Origin: Chersky-840 sp036511675
Lineage (GTDB): Bacteria > Actinomycetota > Acidimicrobiia > Acidimicrobiales > UBA8190
Direction: 5' to 3'
NCBI GenBank assembly: GCA_036511675.1
Contig: DATCBU010000083.1
Span: 1 to 64,000 of the forward strand
DNA: 64,000 nucleotides
Below, in pieces: positions 18,765-26,824 of this stretch (its first letter is position 1; every line of letters begins with the position of its first letter). The translations under genes and the position numbers were made by a program. The notes under the pieces were generated by a model. The model made no database searches. It saw only the letters and a program-made list of their open reading frames with translations, and was not told where the DNA came from.

Positions 18765-19276
18765 CGGCTGGCGGCGTGGCAGTGGCGCGAGTCCTGTGGG
18801 GTGTGTTGCGAGCGGTCAGATCCAACGGGGGCGAGGTGGACGAGCAGGTTGTAGGTGACCAGCGCGATGGCCAGGTGCATGACACCGAGGACCGCCACCC
18901 CCTTGGGTGGTTGGCCCTGGGCCAGGATCCACAGGTCCGGGAGAAACAGGACCAGGGTCACGAGGACGGCGAGTCGGAGGAAGATCCATCTCGGAGCCGA
19001 GCTCACCCGCGTCACCATCGGCCAGGCCGCACAGGCCACGATGACGCCGACGACGGTCAGCCTGGCGTAGTCGTGGAACTGAAAATGGACGTACCCCTTG
19101 GTGGCCGGGAAGGCCGAGGTGCCCATGGCCACCAAGGCGGCGTCGGCGAGGAGAGACCCGGCAATCGAGAGCACGGTGGCCACGATGACACGGGGGAACG
19201 AGGGTTGGCGGTGGGTGGGTGTCAGATCGATCTTCGCCTGCGCCACGGAACGGTCGATGATCGTCGACAACGACAT
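18761..19276 (-). CDS. Four-helix membrane protein (DUF6069-like)
   Basis: A 171-residue membrane protein with a short soluble N-terminus (MSLSTIIDRSVAQAK) and four predicted transmembrane helices: VIVATVLSIAGSLLADAALV, LTVVGVIVACAAWPMV, IFLRLAVLVTLVLFLPDLWIL and VLGVMHLAIALVTYNLLVHL. The arrangement matches small actinobacterial membrane proteins of unknown function. ATG 19276 is preceded by AGGAA five bases away; in-frame codons upstream overlap the ferredoxin gene. It is 32 bases after the ferredoxin stop. Confidence 0.72.
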   Translation of the reverse strand: MSLSTIIDRSVAQAKIDLTPTHRQPSFPRVIVATVLSIAGSLLADAALVAMGTSAFPATKGYVHFQFHDYARLTVVGVIVACAAWPMVTRVSSAPRWIFLRLAVLVTLVLFLPDLWILAQGQPPKGVAVLGVMHLAIALVTYNLLVHLAPVGSDRSQHTPQDSRHCHAASR

Positions 19277-19308
19277 GGACTTCCTTTCGGATTGAGGCGA
19301 GGAGCCGG

Positions 19309-19545
19309 TCACGGCCGCGGTGCGGGGACCTTCTCCAGGAACAGGGCACGCCGAGGACACTCCCGGACAACCCGCCGGGCCACCTCGGAGAGACGAGGAG
19401 GGACGGGTCCCTCGGCCATGACGGGGTAGCCCCATTCGTCGCGGGTGACGATCTCGGGCAAGAGCTCGGCGCAGTAGCCGAAGGCGTCACAGGCGACCGG
19501 ATTCACCCGCAGACGGACATGGGACGAGACGATGGGCACGGGCAC
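19309..19545 (-). CDS. Ferredoxin, single [3Fe-4S] type
   Basis: A 78-residue ferredoxin. Cys19-x5-Cys25 (ACDAFGYCAE) and Cys63-Pro (RECPRRALFLE) give three cluster ligands, the pattern of actinobacterial [3Fe-4S] ferredoxins; the position of a fourth ligand is Phe/Ala. It is nine bases after the NuoF-like gene and probably passes electrons between that protein and the membrane component or an outside partner. Confidence 0.9.
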   Translation of the reverse strand: MPVPIVSSHVRLRVNPVACDAFGYCAELLPEIVTRDEWGYPVMAEGPVPPRLSEVARRVVRECPRRALFLEKVPAPRP

Positions 19546-19554
19546 TCGCTCCGG

Positions 19555-20877
19555 TCAGTGCCAGTGCCCGACAGCGACGGACGCCGACGGTGACACGGGC
19601 AGGATCGGACGACGGTTCCATTCTGTACACGGGCGCCGACGGGCGTGGTCGGCGGCGTCGCGGGCGAACACCTCTAGGGCGCTGCGGACGAATCGAACGA
19701 CCCCGTCGGGATGGGCGCATGCCCCGCGACCGTCCACCGCGCCGAGGCGATGGGTCAACCGGTTGAGGGTCTGGGAATCGCACTCCCCGCGTGCCAGCTG
19801 GACGAGATCCTGAGCGACGGCATGGAGCCCGAACACACACGGCCCGCACTGACCTGCACTCTCGTTGGCCATGTAGGTCGCCACCCGCGCCGTCTCAGCG
19901 ATGCCACACGATGACGCGCCAATGGCGGCGATGACGCCGGCACCGACGGCGCTCCCGACCGCGGCCAGGGGCTTGGGGGCGTACGGCGTGTCGAGCAATC
20001 CGGGTCGGAGCCACGTCCCGCCGTAGCCTCCGACGACCACCGCACCGAGGGGGACGCTGATCCCGGCCCGTTCCAGGATCAGGTCCACGGGGGTCCCGAG
20101 CTCGACCTCGCATACGGCGGGGCTTGTCCCCGGACCCGACACCGTGACGAGGCAGGTGCCCGGCGCGTCGGGGAGGCCCACGCTCCGAAACCACTCCGGG
20201 CCGTACCGGGCGATGAGTGCCACGTGCGCCAGGGTCTCCGCACTCTGCACCAGGACCGGCCGTCGCTTGATGGTGAGCGGCATGGCCTTGTCGGTTCGGA
20301 ACTGCGGGTGCGCGGGCCCTCCCGCCAGCCACGCCACGAGGGCCGACTCCTCGCCGGTGACGTAGCGACCCGGGGGGCGGATGAGGTGCATCGGAATTCG
20401 ACCCAGGCCCGCCGGGGCGCGCTCGGCCAACGCGCCGCGCACCGCTTCGGCGTTGTCGGCGCGATCGTCGGCCACGCACACGGCGATCTCGCGTGCACCG
20501 ATGGCCGTGGCCACGAGCTCGGCCCCGTCGAGAACGAGGTGGGGGGCGCCCGACAACAGGGCCCGGTCCTTCTGGCTGGCCGGTTCGCCCTCCATGGCGT
20601 TCACCGCCAGGAGCCCGTGTCTGTGCCCGGACCGAAACGACTGCAATTTCCGTGCCGTGGGAAAGCCCGCCCCTCCGCGACCGGTCAACCCGGCCGCATC
20701 CACTCCCTGCACTAGCCGGTCCCCCCAGGCACCGTCACCCCGGCGCGGGACCGGCGCCGGCCCGTGGGTGGCCAGATGGCTCTCGAGGTCGGCGCGCCCG
20801 GTCTGGTGCCAGGCGGCCAGGATGCGAGATGCGGGGGCACGCCGGGCCGTGGACGTCGCCGACTCAGTCGTGCGCAC
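19555..20877 (-). CDS. NuoF-like NAD(P)H/FMN/Fe-S subunit
   Basis: A 440-residue homologue of the flavoprotein subunit of complex I. LTGRGGAGFPTARKLQS is the FMN-binding loop, AVNAMEGEPASQKDR and RYVTGEESALVAWL follow, and SVPLGAVVVGGYGGTWL belongs to the SLBB region. The C-terminal cluster site reads ESAGQCGPCVFGL and GRGACAHPDG: compared with complex I, the first Cys of the usual CxxCxxC is replaced by Ala, leaving three cysteines. No other Nuo subunits are nearby, so it is not a complex I gene. It should oxidise NAD(P)H and hand electrons to the adjacent ferredoxin or membrane protein. GTG 20877 overlaps the upstream gene by 14 bases. Confidence 0.85.
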   Translation of the reverse strand: MRTTESATSTARRAPASRILAAWHQTGRADLESHLATHGPAPVPRRGDGAWGDRLVQGVDAAGLTGRGGAGFPTARKLQSFRSGHRHGLLAVNAMEGEPASQKDRALLSGAPHLVLDGAELVATAIGAREIAVCVADDRADNAEAVRGALAERAPAGLGRIPMHLIRPPGRYVTGEESALVAWLAGGPAHPQFRTDKAMPLTIKRRPVLVQSAETLAHVALIARYGPEWFRSVGLPDAPGTCLVTVSGPGTSPAVCEVELGTPVDLILERAGISVPLGAVVVGGYGGTWLRPGLLDTPYAPKPLAAVGSAVGAGVIAAIGASSCGIAETARVATYMANESAGQCGPCVFGLHAVAQDLVQLARGECDSQTLNRLTHRLGAVDGRGACAHPDGVVRFVRSALEVFARDAADHARRRPCTEWNRRPILPVSPSASVAVGHWH

Positions 20878-22003
20878 CGAGACTCCCTTCGCCTCGGGTT
20901 CCGGTGATCGACGTGAGCTCGCCCCCGACCTGGGTGCCCGATTGGGTGACGTCCACCCGCAGGTCCAGCGGACTCCCGGCCTGATCGGCCAGCGAGAGCA
21001 CCATGCGCGAGCCGTCGAGGCCCACGATGTGACCCTGGTACTGGGTGGGGGCGCCGGGGGGCCCGAAGCTCGCCTGGCTCTGTTGCAACGCCAGACCGCC
21101 CGACGCGGCCGGGGTGCCGATGATCACGATGTCGACCTCGGCGACGAGGGAACCCGAGGTCTCGGCCTTGATCTCGAGCCTGGCCGAGCCGCCCGACAGG
21201 CTCCGCTCCGAGACGGTCCCCGACAAGGCGGCGCGATAGGGCGGAGCCGGAAGCGTGGTCGGGGGCGATGCCGCGGACGACGGGGCCGACGGCACGGCGG
21301 CGGGCGGCGCGGCCCCGTTGGTCTTGGAGCTTCCGAGCAGGGCAGCCGGGGTTCCGGCCCGGGCGGCCCATCCCGGGCGCAACGGGCCGGTGGCCGTCCA
21401 GGCCGCCAGCGCCATGACCGCCACGACGCTCGTGGTGCCCACGACCAGCCGCGTCCCGGCGTGCGCCGGCCAACCCGAGGCGAGACGCCACGCCAGAGCG
21501 CCGAGCACGGCCGCGACACAGCCCACGACGACGACCATCGCCCATCCGAGATGGGGGTCGGTTCCGGTCCCGAGCCCGTGGACGACGGCGAGGGGCCAGC
21601 TGGCATAGGCGAGCCAGTGCAACGCCCGCCACGTGCGGGGGTTGATCCTCTGACGGAGCAGGCTCGAGATGGTGACGGCCAGCAGGAGGTCGACCGCCAC
21701 CGTGCCGAGGCCGAGCCACAGCCTCCGGTAGGGAGAGGTGAAGGGGACCACCACCGACAACCACCCGATGGGGGCGAACGCGTCGGACACCGTGGTGACC
21801 ACGTGCAGGCCGACGAAGACCATGGCCAGGAGCGAGACGCGACGGTGGAGGTCCTGGATCGTGAAGCGGGGCCACATCCTCGTCCCGAGCCGCACCGACG
21901 TGAGGACACCGAGCACCACACTGGCGCTGAGGAGGACGAGGGCGACGATGCCCGTGCCACGCGTCGTGTACCACAGCCACTGCGAGGACGTCACCGCCGT
22001 CAT
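20864..22003 (-). CDS. Ferric-reductase-like transmembrane protein with extracytoplasmic C-domain
   Basis: A 379-residue membrane protein. About six helices at the N-terminus include the paired histidines of haem b ligands (DLHRRVSLLAMVFVGLHVV and TWRALHWLAYASWPLAVVHG), the ferric-reductase/cytochrome b561-like pattern. A seventh helix (VVGTTSVVAVMALAAW) leads into a Pro/Ala/Ser-rich linker and a beta-rich domain of about 110 residues that should face outwards. Its placement between ApbE and the NuoF-like protein suggests a trans-membrane electron conduit. The outer domain has several Ser-Gly pairs (ALSGT, RSLSGGS) but no clear flavinylation motif of the SGAT kind. ATG 22003 overlaps the apbE stop (ATGA). 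Confidence 0.82.
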   Translation of the reverse strand: MTAVTSSQWLWYTTRGTGIVALVLLSASVVLGVLTSVRLGTRMWPRFTIQDLHRRVSLLAMVFVGLHVVTTVSDAFAPIGWLSVVVPFTSPYRRLWLGLGTVAVDLLLAVTISSLLRQRINPRTWRALHWLAYASWPLAVVHGLGTGTDPHLGWAMVVVVGCVAAVLGALAWRLASGWPAHAGTRLVVGTTSVVAVMALAAWTATGPLRPGWAARAGTPAALLGSSKTNGAAPPAAVPSAPSSAASPPTTLPAPPYRAALSGTVSERSLSGGSARLEIKAETSGSLVAEVDIVIIGTPAASGGLALQQSQASFGPPGAPTQYQGHIVGLDGSRMVLSLADQAGSPLDLRVDVTQSGTQVGGELTSITGTRGEGSLGAHD

Positions 22004-22992
22004 GGTGCGACTGCCGACGCCTCGACGACTTCGACGGCGTCCATGCGCCCGTCCGCGGGCCACCGTGCCACGGTCGACACCACGCCGTCGTGGCGGACGA
22101 ACCGTGCGGGCACACCGAGGTGCTCCAGGCGCTCGGGGGCGCTCTCGCCCCAGACGACGGCGGCTGTGCTCCAGGCGTTGGCGTCGACACAGGTGGCTCC
22201 TGCCGCAGTGACGAGCCGCCAGTGATCACCGGCACAGTCGCCCGTGGCCGGGTCGACGATGTGGTGCACGCTGCGGCTCCCCCGGTGCCAGGCCCGCACG
22301 GCCGTGCTCGAACTGGCGAGTCCGCCCGCCACGACCGACACCACCGGACCGGCCTCGAACGGCCCCGCGCTGTTCACGGCGATCCCGACCGGCCATCCGC
22401 CGTCGGGCGCTGCGCCCGCCACGGCCACGTCCCCGCCCACGCAGACCAACACCCCGGCACCGGTGTCCGAGGCGATGGCACACGCGGCACGATCGGCCAC
22501 GAGGGCCTTGGCCGTGGCCCCGAGATCGAGGCGCACACCCCGCGGTAGTGCGATCGAACGCGCCCGGTCGTCGAGGTCGATGCGCCACCACCCCGGCGCC
22601 GGCACGGGCCGAGCGCGAAGCGCCGGCCCCCGCGACGGCACCTGGGAGAAGTCGCGGTCGTACCCGAGCGCCTCGACGGCCTCGCCCACGGTGGGGTCCA
22701 CCGCCCCGCCGGTCCGTTCCGCCACGGCACAGGCCACCGAGACCGCCTCGTACAGCAGCGCGCCCACCCGCACCGGGCGCCCGTCACCGCAACAGAGATG
22801 ATGGAGCTCGGAGTCCGCCCGGAAGCGGCTGCAGGCGCGGTCGATGGCATCGAGCTCGCGGCGCAGCACGGCTGCGGCCTCGTCCCGGGCGTCGAGACGG
22901 TCCACGGCCACCGTGGCGATGGTGCCCAGGGCGCGCAGGTGCACGATGCCCGCGGCCGGCGCGCCGGGGCTTGCTACGGCGACGCCTTCCAT
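22000..22992 (-). CDS. apbE: FAD:protein FMN transferase (ApbE-like)
   Basis: A 330-residue enzyme of the ApbE family, which attaches FMN from FAD to a Thr or Ser of exported redox proteins. ACSRFRADSELHHL, DPTVGEAVEALGYDRDF, RLDLGATAKALVADRAA and VCVGGDVAVAG are the family's FAD and magnesium-binding segments, and SSSTAVRAWHRG with HHIVDPATG covers the catalytic region. No clear signal peptide is seen at ATG 22992. It begins one base after the stop of the Gly-Thr repeat protein and overlaps the membrane protein gene, so all are co-expressed. The flavinylated target is not obvious. Confidence 0.9.
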   Translation of the reverse strand: MEGVAVASPGAPAAGIVHLRALGTIATVAVDRLDARDEAAAVLRRELDAIDRACSRFRADSELHHLCCGDGRPVRVGALLYEAVSVACAVAERTGGAVDPTVGEAVEALGYDRDFSQVPSRGPALRARPVPAPGWWRIDLDDRARSIALPRGVRLDLGATAKALVADRAACAIASDTGAGVLVCVGGDVAVAGAAPDGGWPVGIAVNSAGPFEAGPVVSVVAGGLASSSTAVRAWHRGSRSVHHIVDPATGDCAGDHWRLVTAAGATCVDANAWSTAAVVWGESAPERLEHLGVPARFVRHDGVVSTVARWPADGRMDAVEVVEASAVAP

Positions 22993-22993
22993 G

Positions 22994-23353
22994 TCACCAC
23001 CCGGTGCCGCCCGACACGACCGTCGGGGCCCGTTGTGTGGGAGCAGGCGCGGTCACTTGTGGTGCACCTGCGCCTCCCGTGCCCGTGCCGGTGCCGGTCC
23101 CCGTCCCGATGCCGGTCCCTGTGCCCGTTCCTGTTCCGGTGCCCGCCGCCGGGATGGTCGCCGGGGCCGATGCACCATTGCTCGGCGCTGTGGCGGCGGC
23201 GGACCGTCCGGGGATCTCGTGGGCCACCACTCCGATGATCACGGCCGCGCCCGCGACCGCACCCGCGACGGTCCATCGGAACACCCGACGGACCCGGGCG
23301 AATGTCTCGTCCCGTTCGTCTTCGATCTTGGCGTAATGCCAGGGAGTAGCCAC
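22994..23353 (-). CDS. Single-pass membrane protein with Gly-Thr repeat tail
   Basis: A 119-residue protein: a charged N-terminal part (residues 1-27), one transmembrane helix (about 28-46, TVAGAVAGAAVIIGVVAH), then an extracytoplasmic tail rich in Ala, Pro and Thr that contains about eleven Gly-Thr pairs (residues 71-92, one Thr replaced by Ile) and ends GGTGW. GTG 23353 has AAGGTGG seven bases upstream. It is directly coupled to apbE. It could be a spacer or anchor for the redox complex; whether its threonines are modified is unknown. Confidence 0.7.
   Translation of the reverse strand: MATPWHYAKIEDERDETFARVRRVFRWTVAGAVAGAAVIIGVVAHEIPGRSAAATAPSNGASAPATIPAAGTGTGTGTGTGIGTGTGTGTGTGGAGAPQVTAPAPTQRAPTVVSGGTGW
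23078..23143. repeat. Hexanucleotide repeat encoding (Gly-Thr)n
   Basis: About eleven imperfect copies of a six-base unit such as ggtgcc, coding Gly-Thr in the minus strand. Because the unit is a multiple of three, length changes would alter the repeat number without breaking the frame. Confidence 0.8.
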
Positions 23354-23437
23354 GAATCACCACCTTCGGGTCCCATGGTGGGCGATCGACCATGACCGGA
23401 GCATGAAGATCGCCCCGGCATGTGCGCCCGGTCTTGT

Positions 23438-24694
23438 CTACCGGGCAGACCTTGGAGCGACCTGTGGGGGGCGGGCCGACATGGTGAAGAAGTCGCGAGA
23501 CCACCACGACTGGAAGTACCGTCCCGCCCCGCCCGCCATGGCCGGGAGCAGTTCCGTGCCGTTGTCCGGCGCGGCAGCACCGGTGGGTGTGGCGGGCGCA
23601 TAGGCGGAGAAGTTGACCCAGTCGGTGTTGATGTCGAGCTCCATGGCTCGGACCGCACCGGCGCGCACGAGCACATCGGCGAGGTCGGTGATGTTCAGGT
23701 TGGGCCCCGCGACATAGACAAGGGCTCCGTTGGCCGTGACACCCACACCGGAGCGCCAGACGTAGACCTGGTTCCGGAGGGTGAAACCCCACCGCGTCGT
23801 GTCGTTGGCGTTGAGCCCCGGGACGGGGCGGCCGTCGTCGACCACCAGGTCCAGGTTCTGTCTCACCGAACTGACATCTGGCGCCATCGTCACGTCACGG
23901 CCCCACTGGCCCACCGTCGCCGTCCCGTCGTTGTAGACGACGAAGGACGCCGCTCCGGTGAGAAGAGGAAAATGGGGCACCGTCTGGCCCTGGGTGTAAT
24001 ACCCGCCTCCGGCGTTCGGCATCAGGAAGCCGGCGTTGAAGGCGGCCACCAGCGTCCGGGCCGCCGGCGACGAGATGGGCGCGGTGTCATGCCACGGGCC
24101 TCCGCCGGGAATCGTGCTTCCCGAGTACAACGTGGCCGACAGGAGCTTGGTGTCCATCCAGGCGACCGCTGTCACCACGCTCGTGTGGACGGCGTCGGGA
24201 CGGACGAAGGCCTCGTACAGCGCCGGCAGTCCGCCGACGGTGCGGCCGGCCGGATGCCACTGGCCCTCACCGGCGATGGGCGGGCTGGCGATGGGGGCGA
24301 TGGGGCTCGGCGGGGTGAGATGGGCCCGAAGTGCTGTCGCGGGCGCCGGGGTGTCGCGCTTGGTCGGGCCCGGGAGCGGGATGGCCCCTTTGGCGGGCTT
24401 GCCACCCACGGGGGGCGGATGATGGGAGTACCAGGTGTTCTCGGCCCACGTCACGATCGATCCACCACCGTGACCGCGGAGCCATTCCGACAATCTCGCC
24501 GACACGGTTGTCCCCAGACCGGGGTTGGTGAGTGCGGTGCCCAGCGACCACCACACCGGGGTGAGCAGCACGACCACCATGAGCAGGACGCTCACGACCC
24601 GGTGGCGGCGTACCCAGCGGCGGCGGCGCACCCCGAAAGGCGCATCGGGGGGGGCGGGCGCGGGCCGTCGCGGGGAAACGACCATGTGCGCCAT
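23438..24694 (-). CDS. Exported phosphodiester-glycosidase-domain protein
   Basis: A 418-residue protein. After a short cytoplasmic, Arg/Pro-rich start comes one membrane anchor (RVVSVLLMVVVLLTPVWWSL). A Pro-rich linker leads to a C-terminal domain of the NAGPA/DUF2233 phosphodiester glycosidase type: VAAFNAGFLMP, the catalytic-site region, DLVVDDGRPVPGLN, and VRAMELDINTDWVNF, the conserved AMxLD segment. ATG 24694 has TAAGAT eight bases upstream and no ribosome-binding site; the frame remains open further up, but those codons would lie inside the promoter. It is the first gene of the run that continues through apbE. Substrate unknown, probably a cell-wall phosphodiester. Confidence 0.8.
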   Translation of the reverse strand: MAHMVVSPRRPAPAPPDAPFGVRRRRWVRRHRVVSVLLMVVVLLTPVWWSLGTALTNPGLGTTVSARLSEWLRGHGGGSIVTWAENTWYSHHPPPVGGKPAKGAIPLPGPTKRDTPAPATALRAHLTPPSPIAPIASPPIAGEGQWHPAGRTVGGLPALYEAFVRPDAVHTSVVTAVAWMDTKLLSATLYSGSTIPGGGPWHDTAPISSPAARTLVAAFNAGFLMPNAGGGYYTQGQTVPHFPLLTGAASFVVYNDGTATVGQWGRDVTMAPDVSSVRQNLDLVVDDGRPVPGLNANDTTRWGFTLRNQVYVWRSGVGVTANGALVYVAGPNLNITDLADVLVRAGAVRAMELDINTDWVNFSAYAPATPTGAAAPDNGTELLPAMAGGAGRYFQSWWSRDFFTMSARPPQVAPRSAR

Positions 24695-24702
24695 CGGTCG
24701 CC

Positions 24703-24708
24703 ATCTTA
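24703..24708 (-). promoter_or_regulatory. -10 box of leaderless promoter for the redox operon
   Basis: TAAGAT on the minus strand, 8 bases before ATG 24694. It should drive the eight-gene run to 17790. Confidence 0.5.
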
Positions 24709-24762
24709 CGTAGCCCACCTTACGCTGGCATGAAGCCCCTTTCCCCCTGATCCTTGCGAATT

Positions 24763-24805
24763 CGTGAAGACTCTTCACGTGGCCTTCACGATGTTCAGGT
24801 AGACC
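24763..24805 (+). promoter_or_regulatory. Response-regulator operator and promoter
   Basis: CGTGAAG-ACT-CTTCACG (24763-24779) is a perfect inverted repeat, and its right arm CTTCACG recurs at 24784-24790, an 11-base period typical of OmpR/PhoB-family binding sites. A weaker GTTCAGG is at 24793. TAGACC at 24800-24805 lies 7 bases before GTG 24813 as a weak -10. The sites cover the -35 region, so autoregulation is likely, and the divergent redox operon may also be controlled from here. Confidence 0.5.
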
Positions 24806-24812
24806 GATAGCC

Positions 24813-25481
24813 GTGCGGGTACTCGTCGCCGAAGATGACGTCGGTCTGCGCTCGGTGTTGGAGCGAGGGCTGAAAGAGAATGGTTACGTGGTGGACGCCG
24901 TCGCTGACGGAGACTGGGCCCTGCGGTACCTCCGCACCTATGACTACGAGGTTGCCATCCTCGACTGGCGCATGCCGGCGGCGTCGGGCCTCGACGTCGT
25001 GCGCGAGCTTCGCCGCCTGGGATCACCCGTTCCCGTGCTCATGCTGACGGCGCGCGATGCTCCGGGCGACCGAGTGAGGGGCCTCGATGAGGGCGCCGAC
25101 GACTACCTCGTCAAGCCCTTCGCCTTCGAAGAGCTGTTGGCCCGCATCCGGGCGCTGCAGCGGCGGTCCCCCGCTCTGCAGTCGCCTCGCCTGGTCTTGG
25201 GGGACCTCGCATTCAACCCGGCCACGCGCGAAGTACTGGTCGACGGGAGGAATCCCGGGCTGACCGGCACCGAATTGTCGATACTCGAGATCCTCATACG
25301 CCGGGCACCGGCGGTGGTGGAGCGGCGTGCCGTGGCGCTGCACGTCTGGGCCGAGGAGGCCGACGCTCTGGGTTCCAACACCATCGACGTGCACATGGCC
25401 CGCCTGCGGGGAAAGCTCGGTTCGGGTCGGACACGCATCGAGACCGTCCGGGGAATCGGGTTCAGGATCGTCCCGACATGA
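24813..25481 (+). CDS. OmpR/MprA-family response regulator
   Basis: A 222-residue two-component regulator. The receiver domain has Asp8-Asp9, phosphoacceptor Asp51 (AILDWRMP), Thr79 (LMLTARDA) and Lys101 (YLVKPF). The C-terminal winged helix includes LTGTELSILEILIRR and NTIDVHMARLRGKL, then TVRGIGFRIV. It starts at GTG 24813 and overlaps the kinase gene (ATGA), so the two form a unit. Candidate binding sites lie just upstream. The regulon is not known; divergent transcription from the envelope redox operon makes that operon a candidate target. Confidence 0.93.
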   Translation: MRVLVAEDDVGLRSVLERGLKENGYVVDAVADGDWALRYLRTYDYEVAILDWRMPAASGLDVVRELRRLGSPVPVLMLTARDAPGDRVRGLDEGADDYLVKPFAFEELLARIRALQRRSPALQSPRLVLGDLAFNPATREVLVDGRNPGLTGTELSILEILIRRAPAVVERRAVALHVWAEEADALGSNTIDVHMARLRGKLGSGRTRIETVRGIGFRIVPT

Positions 25482-26824
25482 GAGTGCGGAGCCATTACTT
25501 CCGATCGAACCTGACCCACGCGGCCCGGGTGGCGGCGGTGTCCACGTTGCTCATCGCCTCGGTGTACGTGCTGGTGTGCGTGGTCTTCGACGTCGTCGAC
25601 TCTCACCGGCTGGTGGCGCAGGTCGACGTCCACCTCCGAGACCGGGTGCACGACGCCATCGCCCGCGGCGACCTGGCCAGGGCACCGGGCGAGGCCGACG
25701 ACGACCACGATGTCGATGCCGCCCCGGTTCTGCTGTGGCACGTGAACGCGGCCGGGCACGCCGTGACCTTGAGTGACGCCGCACCACGCCTGACCCGAGA
25801 CGCATGGTCCCGGGCAGGGCAGCCCACCACCGCCAATCTGGGGTCGATCTCGTTCCGCGTCATCGCTACCCCGGTGCACGGGGGCTGGCTGGTGGCGGCG
25901 CAGAGCCTGACCGAGGCGAACCACGTCAAGAGGGTGCTCATAACCGGTGAGGCCATCGCCGGCCCGGTGGTCGTGGTGGCGATGTTCCTGGGTGCGCTGA
26001 TCATCGGGCTGAACGCGTCACGCCCGGTCGAACTGGCGCGCCGCCGACAGCTCGAATTCACCGCCGACGCGTCGCACGAACTGCGAACACCGCTCAGTGT
26101 CATCGAGGCCGAAGTGACCCTGGCGCTCAGTGCCCCGCGCGACGCGGCTCGATACCGCGACACCGTCGAGCGGGTCAACGGCGAGAGCAAACGGCTGCGC
26201 CACATCATCGACGACCTCTTGTGGTTGGCCCGCTTCGATTCCGAGCCGGCTCCGCCCCGCGATGAGCTCGTGGACCTCTACTCCGTCGTCCAGGGTTGTG
26301 CGGATCGATTCGGAGCGCTCGCCCACGCACGCGGCATCACCTTGTCGGTCGAGCGCCGAGGCGACCCCGACCCGATCATCACGGCTCCGCCCGACTGGAT
26401 CGACCGTCTCGCCGGCGTGTTGGTGGACAACGCCTGTCGCTACGCCGGAAACGATGGCACGGTGCGCGCCGTGGTCTCGGCTCACGGGAACCGGACCACC
26501 CTCTCTGTGGAGGACAGCGGGCCGGGAATCCCTCCCGAAGAGCGTCCCCTGCTGTTCGACCGGTTCCACCGGGCGACCGACGACGGGTCGGGAACGGGTC
26601 TCGGCCTCGCCATCGCCGACTCGATCGTGCGCTCCACCGGTGGGCGCTGGCGCGTCGGTGAGGCCACCCTGGGCGGTGCCCTGTTCGCCGTGTCGTGGCA
26701 TCGGGCCCACCTCCGTGACACCGGGCCCGACATCCTCACCGACCGCGCCCAGGGGACGGACGGGCGTGGGGACGGAGTGAAGGTCTTGTCGGATCGGAGC
26801 CTGGGAGGGGACTCGAACCCCTGA
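25478..26824 (+). CDS. Membrane sensor histidine kinase
   Basis: A 448-residue kinase partner of the preceding regulator. Two membrane helices (VSTLLIASVYVLVCVVFDVV and AIAGPVVVVAMFLGALIIGL) frame an outer sensor region of about 110 residues. The H-box ASHELRTPL places the phosphorylated His at residue 200. N-box VDNACRYA, G1 DSGPGIP and G2 GTGLGLAI follow. There is no clear HAMP. The conserved kinase ends near residue 410; the last ~30 codons run on, and the final nine codons including the stop are antisense to the 3' end of tRNA-Thr. Confidence 0.93.
   Translation: MRVRSHYFRSNLTHAARVAAVSTLLIASVYVLVCVVFDVVDSHRLVAQVDVHLRDRVHDAIARGDLARAPGEADDDHDVDAAPVLLWHVNAAGHAVTLSDAAPRLTRDAWSRAGQPTTANLGSISFRVIATPVHGGWLVAAQSLTEANHVKRVLITGEAIAGPVVVVAMFLGALIIGLNASRPVELARRRQLEFTADASHELRTPLSVIEAEVTLALSAPRDAARYRDTVERVNGESKRLRHIIDDLLWLARFDSEPAPPRDELVDLYSVVQGCADRFGALAHARGITLSVERRGDPDPIITAPPDWIDRLAGVLVDNACRYAGNDGTVRAVVSAHGNRTTLSVEDSGPGIPPEERPLLFDRFHRATDDGSGTGLGLAIADSIVRSTGGRWRVGEATLGGALFAVSWHRAHLRDTGPDILTDRAQGTDGRGDGVKVLSDRSLGGDSNP

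Noticed and set aside
23078..23143. Phase-variable on/off switch in the Gly-Thr repeat.
   Set aside because: The unit is six bases, so gain or loss stays in frame; it can change length but not switch the gene off.
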